From assembly GCA_002478045.1 (NCBI GenBank), contig DLLT01000019.1, positions 1 through 21,749 of the forward strand: a stretch of DNA of 21,749 nt, in the 5' to 3' direction. How positions within the stretch are numbered: position 1 is the first letter of the stretch; every line of letters begins with the position of its first letter. The stretch is from Porphyromonadaceae bacterium UBA7555 (GTDB lineage Bacteria > Bacteroidota > Bacteroidia > Bacteroidales > Muribaculaceae). Below, one piece after another: positions 6,372 to 13,727 of this stretch. A model generated the notes under the pieces. It was given only the letters and a program-made list of their open reading frames with translations, was not told where the DNA came from and searched no databases. A program made the translations under genes and the position numbers.

Positions 6372-6686
6372 ATGGCAGAATTTAAATTAGATGGCCGCAT
6401 GAAGGTCAAAACGCTCAAAGACAACTTCAAAAAGAACTTCGGCTCTACACTCCGTGTCTACAAGAGCGCAACATGCCGCGGCGCCTTCGCCGATGACAAT
6501 GCAACTCTCGCATCCATCCGAGCAGAAGGCAAAGTAGGCGGCGAACTCACCGTCGGTGGCAACCTCAAAGTCGGCAACTTCGAGAAAAAAGTCGCCGATA
6601 TGTACGGCATAGGTGTACAAGTAGCCAACGCCGACAACTCCAAGCTCGCAGACGACAACATAACCCTCGTTGCTGCCGGCAAGTAA
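6372..6686 (+). CDS. two-module beta-alpha-beta repeat protein (paralogue of 2864-3391)
   Basis: A 104-residue protein consisting only of the module pair seen after the basic tail of the 2864-3391 protein. Module 1 has FKLDGRMKVKTLKDNFKKNF, LRVY and the shared TLASIR. Module 2 has LTVGGNLKVGNFEKKV, MYGIGVQVA and DDNITL. The shared landmarks are a G-N/R-x-KV turn, a lysine-rich amphipathic helix, and an acidic DDN-x-TL segment. No secretion signal. The family is not recognised. The basic tail is missing here, which suggests that tail is a separable attachment. Confidence 0.75.
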   Translation: MAEFKLDGRMKVKTLKDNFKKNFGSTLRVYKSATCRGAFADDNATLASIRAEGKVGGELTVGGNLKVGNFEKKVADMYGIGVQVANADNSKLADDNITLVAAGK

Positions 6687-6712
6687 TCGAACAGCAACGC
6701 ACAATTCAATGT

Positions 6713-6758
6713 ATTTTATAGTTGATTAGCAAGTCTCATTGCTAATTAGCTATAAAAT
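6713..6758 (+). promoter_or_regulatory. 20-bp hairpin just upstream of the next start codon
   Basis: The arm 6713-6732 (ATTTTATAGTTGATTAGCAA) pairs with 6739-6758 over all 20 positions, with two G-U wobbles on the plus-strand RNA and a 6-nt loop, GTCTCA. The right arm ends 8 nt before the ATG at 6767. No T run follows on the plus strand. It could be an attenuator, a translation-blocking hairpin, an RNase site that splits the operon mRNA, or a small mobile-element end. Confidence 0.65.
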
Positions 6759-6766
6759 CTTGAAAT

Positions 6767-7195
6767 ATGGCACAAAAACATATAGGGAATATGCTTAACA
6801 TTTCAATGAACATAAAAAAGAACTCTAAAATCTTTAATCTCCGTAAAGAGTTCAACAGCATCTACCCAAATCTTGCCTTGCACATACTTAAAAAGCCAGC
6901 TATGACACCAAATAAAGATGATATCTGTGATATATATCGTACAGTTGGCGAATGTTGTAAAAAAGTTAAAGATGGCACAATAGATATAAGCAGCAATCGT
7001 AAGATACAGCAAGTAATTAACGACTTCAAAAAGATTGGCATAGACGTAGCTATTTGTCATCCACGCTTTTGCTATGATTACGATCCGGTGGGTTTTGTTA
7101 TGCATTTTTACCCGGCCCTTGACATAGCAAACCCAACCCTCGAAGAGTTCAATAAGCCGAAGAAAGGGGAAGAAGATTATTATCATCTTGTATAA
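6767..7195 (+). CDS. diverged AT-rich relative of the repeat-module proteins
   Basis: A 142-residue protein with clearly lower GC than its neighbours. It repeats the module landmarks in diverged form: ISMNIKKNSKIFNLRKEFNS with LALHIL, and IDISSNRKIQQVINDFKKIG with VAICHP. The order (strand, N-x-K turn, helix, strand) matches the proteins at 2864-3391 and 6372-6686. Four cysteines and several histidines are present but show no clear metal-site spacing. The AT richness and the large hairpin upstream suggest it arrived separately or is controlled separately. The next small gene begins 9 bp after its stop. Confidence 0.65.
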   Translation: MAQKHIGNMLNISMNIKKNSKIFNLRKEFNSIYPNLALHILKKPAMTPNKDDICDIYRTVGECCKKVKDGTIDISSNRKIQQVINDFKKIGIDVAICHPRFCYDYDPVGFVMHFYPALDIANPTLEEFNKPKKGEEDYYHLV

Positions 7196-7204
7196 TAATA
7201 CTTT

Positions 7205-7369
7205 ATGAAAATACCGGGACTATCATTCTCACTAAAGCGTGCGGTGGGCATCACTGCAGTGAAACAGAAAATCGCACGCAAAACAGGGATACCAACCACG
7301 AAGCAAGGACTCCAACGCAAAGTAGGAGGAACGATACTTAATGCCATAACAGGCAAAAAGAGACGATAA
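7205..7369 (+). CDS. 54-residue basic protein
   Basis: ATG at 7205 and TAA at 7367-7369 give a 54-residue, lysine/arginine-rich protein beginning MKIPGLSFSLKRAVGITAVK, then a RKTGIPTTKQGLQRKVGG stretch, and ending GKKRR. From memory, short proteins with this RKTGIPTT-type core are common as hypothetical proteins in Bacteroidota, but I know no function. No signal or membrane helix. It follows the repeat-module gene by 9 bp and is closed by the 12-bp hairpin at 7385-7423. Together with the VKRTADG proteins it is the fourth small, very basic product of the island, counting the basic tail. Confidence 0.65.
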   Translation: MKIPGLSFSLKRAVGITAVKQKIARKTGIPTTKQGLQRKVGGTILNAITGKKRR

Positions 7370-7384
7370 TAAGTTCATCAATGC

Positions 7385-7423
7385 TCTCAAGTCAGGGTGT
7401 CAATCAGGCATCCTGACTTGAGA
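7385..7423 (+). terminator. 12-bp hairpin, possible terminator or processing site inside the island
   Basis: TCTCAAGTCAGG (7385-7396) is a perfect inverse of CCTGACTTGAGA (7412-7423), with a loop of about 15 nt. It lies in one of the island's larger gaps (89 bp). No T run follows, so intrinsic termination is uncertain; it may stabilise or separate the mRNA of the two halves. Confidence 0.5.
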
Positions 7424-7458
7424 AGCAATCTTTACTATCACTGGAACATAACATACAG

Positions 7459-8148
7459 ATGAAAGCCATATCCATCATTTCCATAATTATAGTCATAGGC
7501 ATTTTTGCAGCCATCGAACAGACGTGTTCGGACAGCAAAAATGAAGACGCGTATGACAAATTCGAAGCGTTGATTAAGGAAGGCAAGCTCTCCGAAGCCA
7601 AAGAAGCATTAGGCGATGTACACAAAAAGTTGTTTGAAAAAGGCGCCAAACGCCTCATCGACGAATACTTAGCCATCGGCGAGCTTGACAAAGCTATTGA
7701 CGTATACGAGAATGTGTCAGGTAACCATCTCTCGACATACGACATGCAATTCCGCAACGGCGAGTACGAGCGTTACGTAACCGCAAAGTTGTACAAGGCC
7801 CTTATCGAAGCTGACAGATTTGAGGATGCATGGCAATACCATCCGCTGGAATACGAAGACCGGAATTATCCCGGCAACGGAGGCTGTTACTACGGATATA
7901 TGACCGATGTCATTGCTTACTTATGCCAGCATAACCGTCAATCAGAAGCCCAGCGTTTCTTTGACAAAAATATAATATGGTTTAAGAAAAACGTGGATAA
8001 CAGTAAATGGGGCAATGAGTATCAACAATACTCATACAGCAATATGCGGTCACAATTACAAGCTCAAGTTAACGGAGCAGACATAGACCCCGAATCGGAT
8101 TTCGCACAAATGTTAAACGAACAATGGACCAGCTCAGAACAAGAATAG
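7459..8148 (+). CDS. membrane-anchored helical (TPR-like) protein
   Basis: A 229-residue protein with a hydrophobic N-terminus (AISIISIIIVIGIFAAI, residues 3-19) that reads as an uncleaved signal anchor. C23 has no lipobox in front of it. The rest is helical with paired-helix texture (YDKFEALIKEGKLSEAKEAL, YLAIGELDKAIDVYE, KALIEADRFEDAWQY), consistent with degenerate TPR/Sel1-like repeats for protein contacts outside the inner membrane. Its last 25 bases overlap the next gene, so the two are translationally coupled and probably act together. No named family is recognised. Confidence 0.65.
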   Translation: MKAISIISIIIVIGIFAAIEQTCSDSKNEDAYDKFEALIKEGKLSEAKEALGDVHKKLFEKGAKRLIDEYLAIGELDKAIDVYENVSGNHLSTYDMQFRNGEYERYVTAKLYKALIEADRFEDAWQYHPLEYEDRNYPGNGGCYYGYMTDVIAYLCQHNRQSEAQRFFDKNIIWFKKNVDNSKWGNEYQQYSYSNMRSQLQAQVNGADIDPESDFAQMLNEQWTSSEQE

Positions 8149-9479
8149 GCGCAATCGCATTAATCATACTTGCTGTAGTTTTAGTGTGTCTTGCCGTAGC
8201 CAAATGCGGTAGCGGTACTTCAGATGCAGCAGGGACAGATACGACCTCCCGCGGATCTGTCCAACTGTCCGAGCGTGATGCTGCAATGTACAATCACATC
8301 TTGAAACAAGTCGAAGAAGGCGAAGCAAACATTGCACAAGTAGAAGACGGCAGCGCGACCAATAGTGCTTCTATCATCGAAAATATCAGACAGATACACT
8401 ATACATACAATGCCGAATCGATGAATGCCGCCACCCATGCACATTGTGCCAAGCTCGAAGCAAGACTGACAGCACTCAAAGAACGAGCGCTCAAGGCCTC
8501 GAGTGACTCATCCGGCTCGTCTACCGGGATAAATAACGATGCAGCCTCGACTTTTGACGGTCAAGCCCACTTATTAACTCAAAAGGTCACCTACCCTATT
8601 TACCTGCTAAGCGGCGATATCCTACGCTATAACATCCAATGCGAAAGCACGGCCGGCATAACCATATATAATGCCGATACACATCGAAAGCTTAAAAGCT
8701 ACAATACAGCCAATGTCAACGATTCCGTAAAAATCAATTTTGCCGCCGTATATCTCGTCGAAATAGACCCCCATAGCAGACAATATGTCTCGGCGAATAT
8801 TGCGTTTACCCCCGCTTCTGGGACTTCGGCCACTCGTCCGAATGTGCGCAAAAAAGTAGTCAGTTGTTCCAAGAACGACTTTGGCGCCATTGCTCACGAG
8901 GGTATCAAAATCCGAAAGCTATTTGATGAACCACGCAAATTCACTCTCCGCGGCAAGATTAAAGCATCCTTCTCTGGCGCATCGATTGCCGTAATTCCGG
9001 TGACCGTACCAAAGGGCGTTTCCGAGTTTTTGTTCTCAATGCGTCTGTCCACAAGCGAACAATCCCGTGCCACAGACGGCAAATTTGCCGACAATATGCA
9101 GCAATCATACCACAGCATCAAGATATTCAAGCTCCCGGTATATGAAAGCTCACGTCGCAGCGGGATCATCAATATGCTGCTGGACGACAACCGTCCCATC
9201 ACCGAAGAAGATGCTTACTGCAATATGTACGTTTTCCGCAATGCAACAGAAGCCAAGAAATTCCAAGACGGAACATCCGTTGCATCCAAACTGAACTATG
9301 ACGTCAATTACTCGCGGTTAGGGACACAATCGTGCAACGGACGCATTCCGACCAAAGGCAACCGTACCATATATCTCGCATTTGAGAACGAACGTATGCG
9401 CTTCACCAATTACTTGTGGGTTGAGGCAGCAGCAGTCGTTCCTACAACCGAATATTACAGAATAGAATACAGCAAATAA
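8124..9479 (+). CDS. membrane-anchored extracytoplasmic protein, unknown family
   Basis: A 451-residue protein with one N-terminal membrane helix (IGAIALIILAVVLVCLAVA, about residues 8-26). C28 follows K27, so a lipoprotein site is unlikely. A helical segment rich in E and A (about 50-120) is followed by a Ser-rich linker and about 300 residues with the alternating pattern of beta-sandwich domains. The C-terminal third contains no catalytic motif that I recognise. Its start codon lies inside the preceding gene, which is strong evidence for a pair. It could be a periplasmic sensor or binding subunit, but no ligand can be named. Confidence 0.65.
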   Translation: MDQLRTRIGAIALIILAVVLVCLAVAKCGSGTSDAAGTDTTSRGSVQLSERDAAMYNHILKQVEEGEANIAQVEDGSATNSASIIENIRQIHYTYNAESMNAATHAHCAKLEARLTALKERALKASSDSSGSSTGINNDAASTFDGQAHLLTQKVTYPIYLLSGDILRYNIQCESTAGITIYNADTHRKLKSYNTANVNDSVKINFAAVYLVEIDPHSRQYVSANIAFTPASGTSATRPNVRKKVVSCSKNDFGAIAHEGIKIRKLFDEPRKFTLRGKIKASFSGASIAVIPVTVPKGVSEFLFSMRLSTSEQSRATDGKFADNMQQSYHSIKIFKLPVYESSRRSGIINMLLDDNRPITEEDAYCNMYVFRNATEAKKFQDGTSVASKLNYDVNYSRLGTQSCNGRIPTKGNRTIYLAFENERMRFTNYLWVEAAAVVPTTEYYRIEYSK

Positions 9480-9515
9480 CCACCTGGCACATAATGCCAT
9501 AGCACACAAATTCTG

Positions 9516-10010
9516 ATGAGCAAAATCAGTAATTTCAAGAATAACCTTGGAAGAGTATTCGACGACAATCTCCATACCAAGATATGGCACAACATTGTTG
9601 ATTACATCATCATCGGGCTTATCGTCATCTCAACCATAGAGGTGTTTCTATCCACCTACGACAGCATAGCACAGCGCTACGGCAAATGGCTGTACTGGGT
9701 AGATCATATCACAACATACATATTCACGGTCGAGGTCATTCTTCGAATATGGTGCGCTGATCTCATCTCCCCTAAATATCAAGGTTTTTGGGGACGCGTT
9801 AGATATTGCTGTACATTCTACGGGCTCATTGATATCCTGTCGACATTCCCATTTTATATCAACTTCTTCATTCCGCTGCCAATTACAGCATTCAAAGCCC
9901 TGCGTATAGCGCGTCTGATGCGTATATTCCGTTATATGAAGGCTTTCCATATACTGAAAGAAGCCATCAAAAAGTTGAGAGAACTTCGCAAGAATGCAAT
10001 AAGTATCTAA
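9516..10010 (+). CDS. voltage-sensor-domain-only membrane protein (S1-S4, no pore)
   Basis: A 164-residue protein with four membrane segments matching the voltage-sensing half of Kv/KvAP-type channels. S1 is about 27-47. S2 has F70, E73 and R77 (FTVEVILR). S3 has D106 (LIDILSTFPF). S4 has basic residues at every third position: R130, R133, R136, R139 and K142. In Kv channels these charges move in the field past the S2 phenylalanine and acidic residues. The protein ends 22 residues after the last S4 charge, where the S4-S5 linker would lead to S5, the selectivity filter and S6; the next gene is unrelated. It is therefore either a genuine stand-alone sensor or proton channel, or a channel that lost its pore. 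Confidence 0.75.
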   Translation: MSKISNFKNNLGRVFDDNLHTKIWHNIVDYIIIGLIVISTIEVFLSTYDSIAQRYGKWLYWVDHITTYIFTVEVILRIWCADLISPKYQGFWGRVRYCCTFYGLIDILSTFPFYINFFIPLPITAFKALRIARLMRIFRYMKAFHILKEAIKKLRELRKNAISI

Positions 10011-10032
10011 CATCATATCTTCCGTTGAGCTT

Positions 10033-10602
10033 ATGCAGCATTTAGAATCGGTAAAGAAACTTCGAGCTGAACTACAAACGAGGCGTAAGCCGGGCGTCTA
10101 TCGTTGGTGGTTTCGCGAGGATATTGCCGAAGATCTCTTAAATGGTTGCTTCGGATTAACCTCAAGCGATGGAATTTTCCAAAAAGAAATCGATGGAAAG
10201 TCATATCTCGCTCTTTATTTTGGCATAAGTCCGAGTTTAGATACAAGCTTAAATTGGCATATCTGTCAACATCAGCAGAGTGCTGCATTATCCACACTAC
10301 GCGTCACATTATGCACACTATTGACCGAAAGCAAATTTGAGACATCTGCCGGAGTAATCGAGGATGGTATTGCGCGATATATAGTGGATGCCTTCATTGA
10401 CAATTATTGCTATATAGAGTGGGAGCACACCGCTACTGAAGCTGAGGCAGAGGAAATTGAACAGCGAGAATTCGATATGTATTGGTATCCTCTCAATATA
10501 CGGAAAAATAATAGAGCTGTAAATAATACGACTGAAAGCAATCAAAGAAAAGACGTAAAATTGCGTCTTATAAAACTACGCAAAAAAGCAATTATTCATT
10601 AA
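10033..10602 (+). CDS. GIY-YIG-like family protein with altered active site
   Basis: A 189-residue cytoplasmic protein. PGVYRWWF (G21-V22-Y23) and ALYFGIS (Y62-F63-G64) correspond to the GIY and YIG elements. They are followed by LNWHI, STLRVTLCTLL, YIEWEHT and PLNIRKNN, landmarks I recall from a GIY-YIG-superfamily group with W-rich starts and a 'RLNWH' motif. In that group an arginine precedes LNWH; here the position is S72, so nuclease activity may be lost or rearranged. It is somewhat AT-rich. It lies 22 bp after the voltage-sensor gene and 13 bp before the SPFH gene. Confidence 0.55.
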   Translation: MQHLESVKKLRAELQTRRKPGVYRWWFREDIAEDLLNGCFGLTSSDGIFQKEIDGKSYLALYFGISPSLDTSLNWHICQHQQSAALSTLRVTLCTLLTESKFETSAGVIEDGIARYIVDAFIDNYCYIEWEHTATEAEAEEIEQREFDMYWYPLNIRKNNRAVNNTTESNQRKDVKLRLIKLRKKAIIH

Positions 10603-10615
10603 ACAACTATATTCA

Positions 10616-11980
10616 ATGGGATTATTCGGCAAAGGAAAATCCGGCGGAATGATGAATGTCATCCGCTGTGACGAGGAGGAATACCTCGTATGGAAATGGA
10701 GGCCTCTCGGCCAAGATGTTAATTCGACCAGTCGCGAGAATGCTATACGATATGGCAGCAGTCTACGAGTAAAAGACGGCGAATTGGCTGTATTTGTGTA
10801 CAAGCAAAAAGACGGCACACTTCAGGACTTTATCGAAGGTCCGTATGATGACACTATCAAGACGGCCAACTTCCCCGTCCTATCAAGTATCGTTGGACTT
10901 GCATTCGGTGGAGAATCACCTTTTCAAGCTGAGATATACTTCATAAATCTCCAGGGCAACAACCAAGTACGGTTCTCAATACCCTACTTTGATGTAACCG
11001 ATCCGCGACTGCCAGACCACCCCATCCCTGTCAGCGTCCAAGGCACCTTAACGTTCTATCTCGAAGACTACCGCGCATTTATCAAGTTGAACAGGCTGAT
11101 AAATTTCGATTTAGACGCCTTCAAAAAGCAAATATCTGATGCTATGACTCGTAAGATCAAAGGCATCATCACCAATGTTCCGTCTGACCTTGGAATGCCG
11201 GCCGTCCAAATGGAACGCAAAATAGACGAGATAAGCGAGTTGCTCGAAACTCGTCTTAAAGACCGTCTGGACGAATTCGGTGTTAAAATGAAGCACATCG
11301 ACATTGGAAGCATCAACATCGACAAAGACTCCGATGCTTATATTGAGATGAAGAGCCTTACCGGCGGACAGACAGCCAAAGTGATCCAAGCACAAACAGA
11401 CCTTGGCATAAAGAACCTGCAAGAGACCCAACGCATCAGCCTTTCGAATATGGAGGATACAATGCGGATTCAGCGAGAAGAAGCCCAACGTGCCCAAAGG
11501 CTACAAACCGAATCCAACTTTATGGGAGCACATGCGCTTGACCAGCAGACAAGCGTACTGAAAACTGCCGCAGGAAGCCTTGGCCAAATGGGTAATGTCG
11601 GCGGCGGCAATGGAGGAATGAATCCGGCCGGAATGATGACAGGTATGATGATGGGGGGCGCTATGGGCTCTCAAATGGCAGGTATGATGAATGGCATGGG
11701 GCAACAAATGCAGAATGCAATGAATACGCCGCCACCAATACCCACTTCAGCATATTATATCGCTGTCAACGGACAGCAGTCCGGTCCGTTCAATACGGCT
11801 CAACTTCAACAGATGGCTCAAAGCGGGCAAATCACGCGTCAAACTCTTGTTTGGAAAAATGGTATGCCACAATGGGCCGAAGCCGGCAACGTTCCCGAAC
11901 TTGCATCTTTATTCGCAGTGCAAACACCGCCCCCAGTCCCCGGAATGCCACCTGCACCGCCTACACCACCAACCATCTAA
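10616..11980 (+). CDS. YdjI-type SPFH (band 7) protein with C-terminal GYF_2 domain
   Basis: A 454-residue protein. Residues 1 to about 270 match the YdjI-like SPFH branch: MGLFGKGKSG start, GSSLRVKDGELAVFVYK, ALIVE-like core, FQAEIYFIN, and VSVQGTLTFYLEDYRAFIK. A coiled-coil helix (about 255-305), a Met/Gly-rich stretch (about 325-375) and a GYF_2 domain (YYIAVNGQQSGPF to WAEAGNVPEL, about 380-433) follow. It ends in a proline tract (TPPPVPGMPPAPPTPP). SPFH proteins form membrane-bound oligomeric scaffolds; in Bacillus, YdjI with YdjG/YdjH recruits a PspA-type protein under envelope stress. No PspA gene is seen here. GYF domains bind proline-rich peptides, so the protein's own tail and its neighbour's are candidate ligands. 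Confidence 0.85.
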   Translation: MGLFGKGKSGGMMNVIRCDEEEYLVWKWRPLGQDVNSTSRENAIRYGSSLRVKDGELAVFVYKQKDGTLQDFIEGPYDDTIKTANFPVLSSIVGLAFGGESPFQAEIYFINLQGNNQVRFSIPYFDVTDPRLPDHPIPVSVQGTLTFYLEDYRAFIKLNRLINFDLDAFKKQISDAMTRKIKGIITNVPSDLGMPAVQMERKIDEISELLETRLKDRLDEFGVKMKHIDIGSINIDKDSDAYIEMKSLTGGQTAKVIQAQTDLGIKNLQETQRISLSNMEDTMRIQREEAQRAQRLQTESNFMGAHALDQQTSVLKTAAGSLGQMGNVGGGNGGMNPAGMMTGMMMGGAMGSQMAGMMNGMGQQMQNAMNTPPPIPTSAYYIAVNGQQSGPFNTAQLQQMAQSGQITRQTLVWKNGMPQWAEAGNVPELASLFAVQTPPPVPGMPPAPPTPPTI

Positions 11981-11992
11981 ACAAACATAGCT

Positions 11993-12340
11993 ATGGACAA
12001 TAATAGTTTCTTCTCTATTGACCGATTAGTTGAATTTGGTCTCGGTATGACTATGGCAACACAAATGGTCGAAATGATGAACAAGTCAATGAAACAGATG
12101 TATATTCCCGGTAGTATTGACAGCATACAAGCTCGCCAATTCCCGACAATATATGTCGATATCGATGGTACAGCAACCGGGCCGCTATCCGAAAACGAGT
12201 TTTCAAAGCTCGTAACGACTAAGAGTATCAACAACAAAACTCTTGCATGGATGCCCGGCCTTCCCGGATGGGAACACATCGAAAAGATACCGCAACTACT
12301 CAAAATCATAGCTCTCACCCCTCCTCCACTACCAAACTAA
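11993..12340 (+). CDS. GYF_2 domain protein with proline tail
   Basis: A 115-residue protein. An N-terminal amphipathic or weakly hydrophobic helix region (FSIDRLVEFGLGMTMATQM) precedes a GYF_2 domain: IYVDIDGTATGPLSENEF, then KTLAWMPGLPGWEHIEKIP. It ends TPPPLPN. Domain and tail match the last quarter of the SPFH protein encoded 12 bp upstream, as if it were a soluble copy of the SPFH C-terminus. It probably binds the same proline-rich partner or the SPFH oligomer itself. There is no signal peptide and no catalytic site. Confidence 0.75.
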   Translation: MDNNSFFSIDRLVEFGLGMTMATQMVEMMNKSMKQMYIPGSIDSIQARQFPTIYVDIDGTATGPLSENEFSKLVTTKSINNKTLAWMPGLPGWEHIEKIPQLLKIIALTPPPLPN

Positions 12341-12349
12341 AATACTAAA

Positions 12350-12700
12350 ATGAAAGCCAATCCATTCATGACACTTATAAGTGTCCTATTATCCGCAATG
12401 TTCGGATATCTCGTGTACTACATTGCAGAGCCGGATCCAAATGCTATTATAGCCTTAATCGGAAGTTTTGTATGCTTTGCTTGTACACTCATTCCGTTGA
12501 TGGGGCTAAAATACCAATCAGCTCGAATCGGCACAAACGCAAGAGTACTCGCAACGCTATTCTTCTTTGTTTTAGCGATAAGCAATATCTGCTTTTCACT
12601 AACGAGTGTTGCCATGCCCCTATACGCAATAATCAATGGCATCATAGTTATCATATACTTGGCCATCTTATATAAGATACAGAACATCAAAAGTGTTTAA
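12350..12700 (+). CDS. small membrane protein, four predicted helices
   Basis: A 116-residue protein with hydrophobic segments near residues 8-25, 32-52, 64-84 and 88-108, giving a four-helix integral membrane protein with short loops. No charged residues stand out within the membrane helices and no family motif is visible. It lies 9 bp after the GYF_2 gene and 21 bp before the zinc-ribbon TM protein, so it is probably part of the SPFH membrane complex, much as small TM partners accompany YdjI. Function unknown. Confidence 0.65.
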   Translation: MKANPFMTLISVLLSAMFGYLVYYIAEPDPNAIIALIGSFVCFACTLIPLMGLKYQSARIGTNARVLATLFFFVLAISNICFSLTSVAMPLYAIINGIIVIIYLAILYKIQNIKSV

Positions 12701-12721
12701 CCCATTAAATTGTACTATAAT

Positions 12722-13570
12722 ATGTTTTCAAAAGAATTAGAAGACCTGATTCAAGCAACACTTGAAGACGGCGTCTTGGAAGAAAATGAAAAAGCAGCAC
12801 TCGTCAAACGAGCCACTGCAGAGGGTGTCGATATCGCAGAGTTGGAGATATATATCAACTCTATACTGCAACGCCGTCAACGCGAACTCAACAAAGAAGC
12901 TGATGCGCGCCGTGAAAAACGTGATCAAGAACGTAAAGAGGCTCTCGGACGTATCTGCCCCAACTGTGGCAAACAAATTCCGCCGATGACACTTAAATGC
13001 GAATGTGGATACGAAGTCCCGACCGAAAAAAGCACGTCATCTTCCGCAACCCTCCTATTCAACAAAATAGATGAAATCAACTCTAAATACTCTCGCGGTA
13101 TCAGTGTTGACAGCGGTGTATGGGCCCGTAGACGTCGCGAGGCAGAAAAGACAAAAGAAATCATAGATGCTATCACCCTCTGCCCCGTACCCAACACAAA
13201 GGAGGATATCATCGAATTCCTATCACTCTCCTGCGTCAACGCAAGATACAAAGGAGGATTCTTCGGAACATTCCTCAACCGCCTGATAATCCTCTTAGGC
13301 GTATGCTTTGTTATAGCACTGATAGTCATCATCTCCGATGGTTTCAGTGGAGAAGCGGTCTCAAACGGCTTCTCGTTCTTCATCGTCTTCGGCATAATTG
13401 CGGCTGTATTCTCTTACATATTCAACCCGGAAGTAATCTTCTGGAACAAAAGAGCTGACGCTTGGCGTGCTAAGTTCGACCAAATAATCATGAAAGGTCG
13501 CAGCATGCGTGGCGATACCGAGTTCCAAAAACAACTGGATTACTACCAAAACGAGATAGGTAAAAAATAA
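12722..13570 (+). CDS. TM protein with acidic helical N-terminus and zinc ribbon
   Basis: A 282-residue protein. Residues 1-50 form an acidic helical domain (LEDGVLEENEKAALVKRA), reminiscent of TerB or EF-hand-type 'DG-x-L-x-x-x-E' segments. A charged helix (50-77) leads to a zinc ribbon with C79-x2-C82 and C93-x-C95. Two membrane helices follow, LIILLGVCFVIALIVII and FFIVFGIIAAVFSYIF, at about residues 185-235, with a cytoplasmic tail. Combined with the SPFH gene, this recalls the Bacillus ydjI/ydjG pairing, in which a zinc-ribbon TM protein anchors the SPFH partner. The frame is open to a TTG at 12710, but ATG 12722 is the natural start. Confidence 0.75.
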   Translation: MFSKELEDLIQATLEDGVLEENEKAALVKRATAEGVDIAELEIYINSILQRRQRELNKEADARREKRDQERKEALGRICPNCGKQIPPMTLKCECGYEVPTEKSTSSSATLLFNKIDEINSKYSRGISVDSGVWARRRREAEKTKEIIDAITLCPVPNTKEDIIEFLSLSCVNARYKGGFFGTFLNRLIILLGVCFVIALIVIISDGFSGEAVSNGFSFFIVFGIIAAVFSYIFNPEVIFWNKRADAWRAKFDQIIMKGRSMRGDTEFQKQLDYYQNEIGKK

Positions 13571-13727
13571 TCTCATAACCAGGCTAAATAACCTCACCCA
13601 CATCGGAAAACGAAGTCGTAATATAATAATATTGCGGACGCCCACATCGTTTCCATATACATATATTAAATCAAAAGCACTAACAATATCCTATAAGGCG
13701 TCTATGGAATAATCCAATCAAAACACT
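13571..13727. other. 157-bp gap inside the island, no gene seen
   Basis: No ORF with support, no clear TAnnTTTG box and no strong hairpin. This is the widest gap in the island and may hold a non-consensus promoter for the last two genes. Confidence 0.4.

Noticed and set aside
12710..12721. TTG start for the zinc-ribbon protein
   Set aside because: An ATG four codons later is the ordinary choice and loses no domain.
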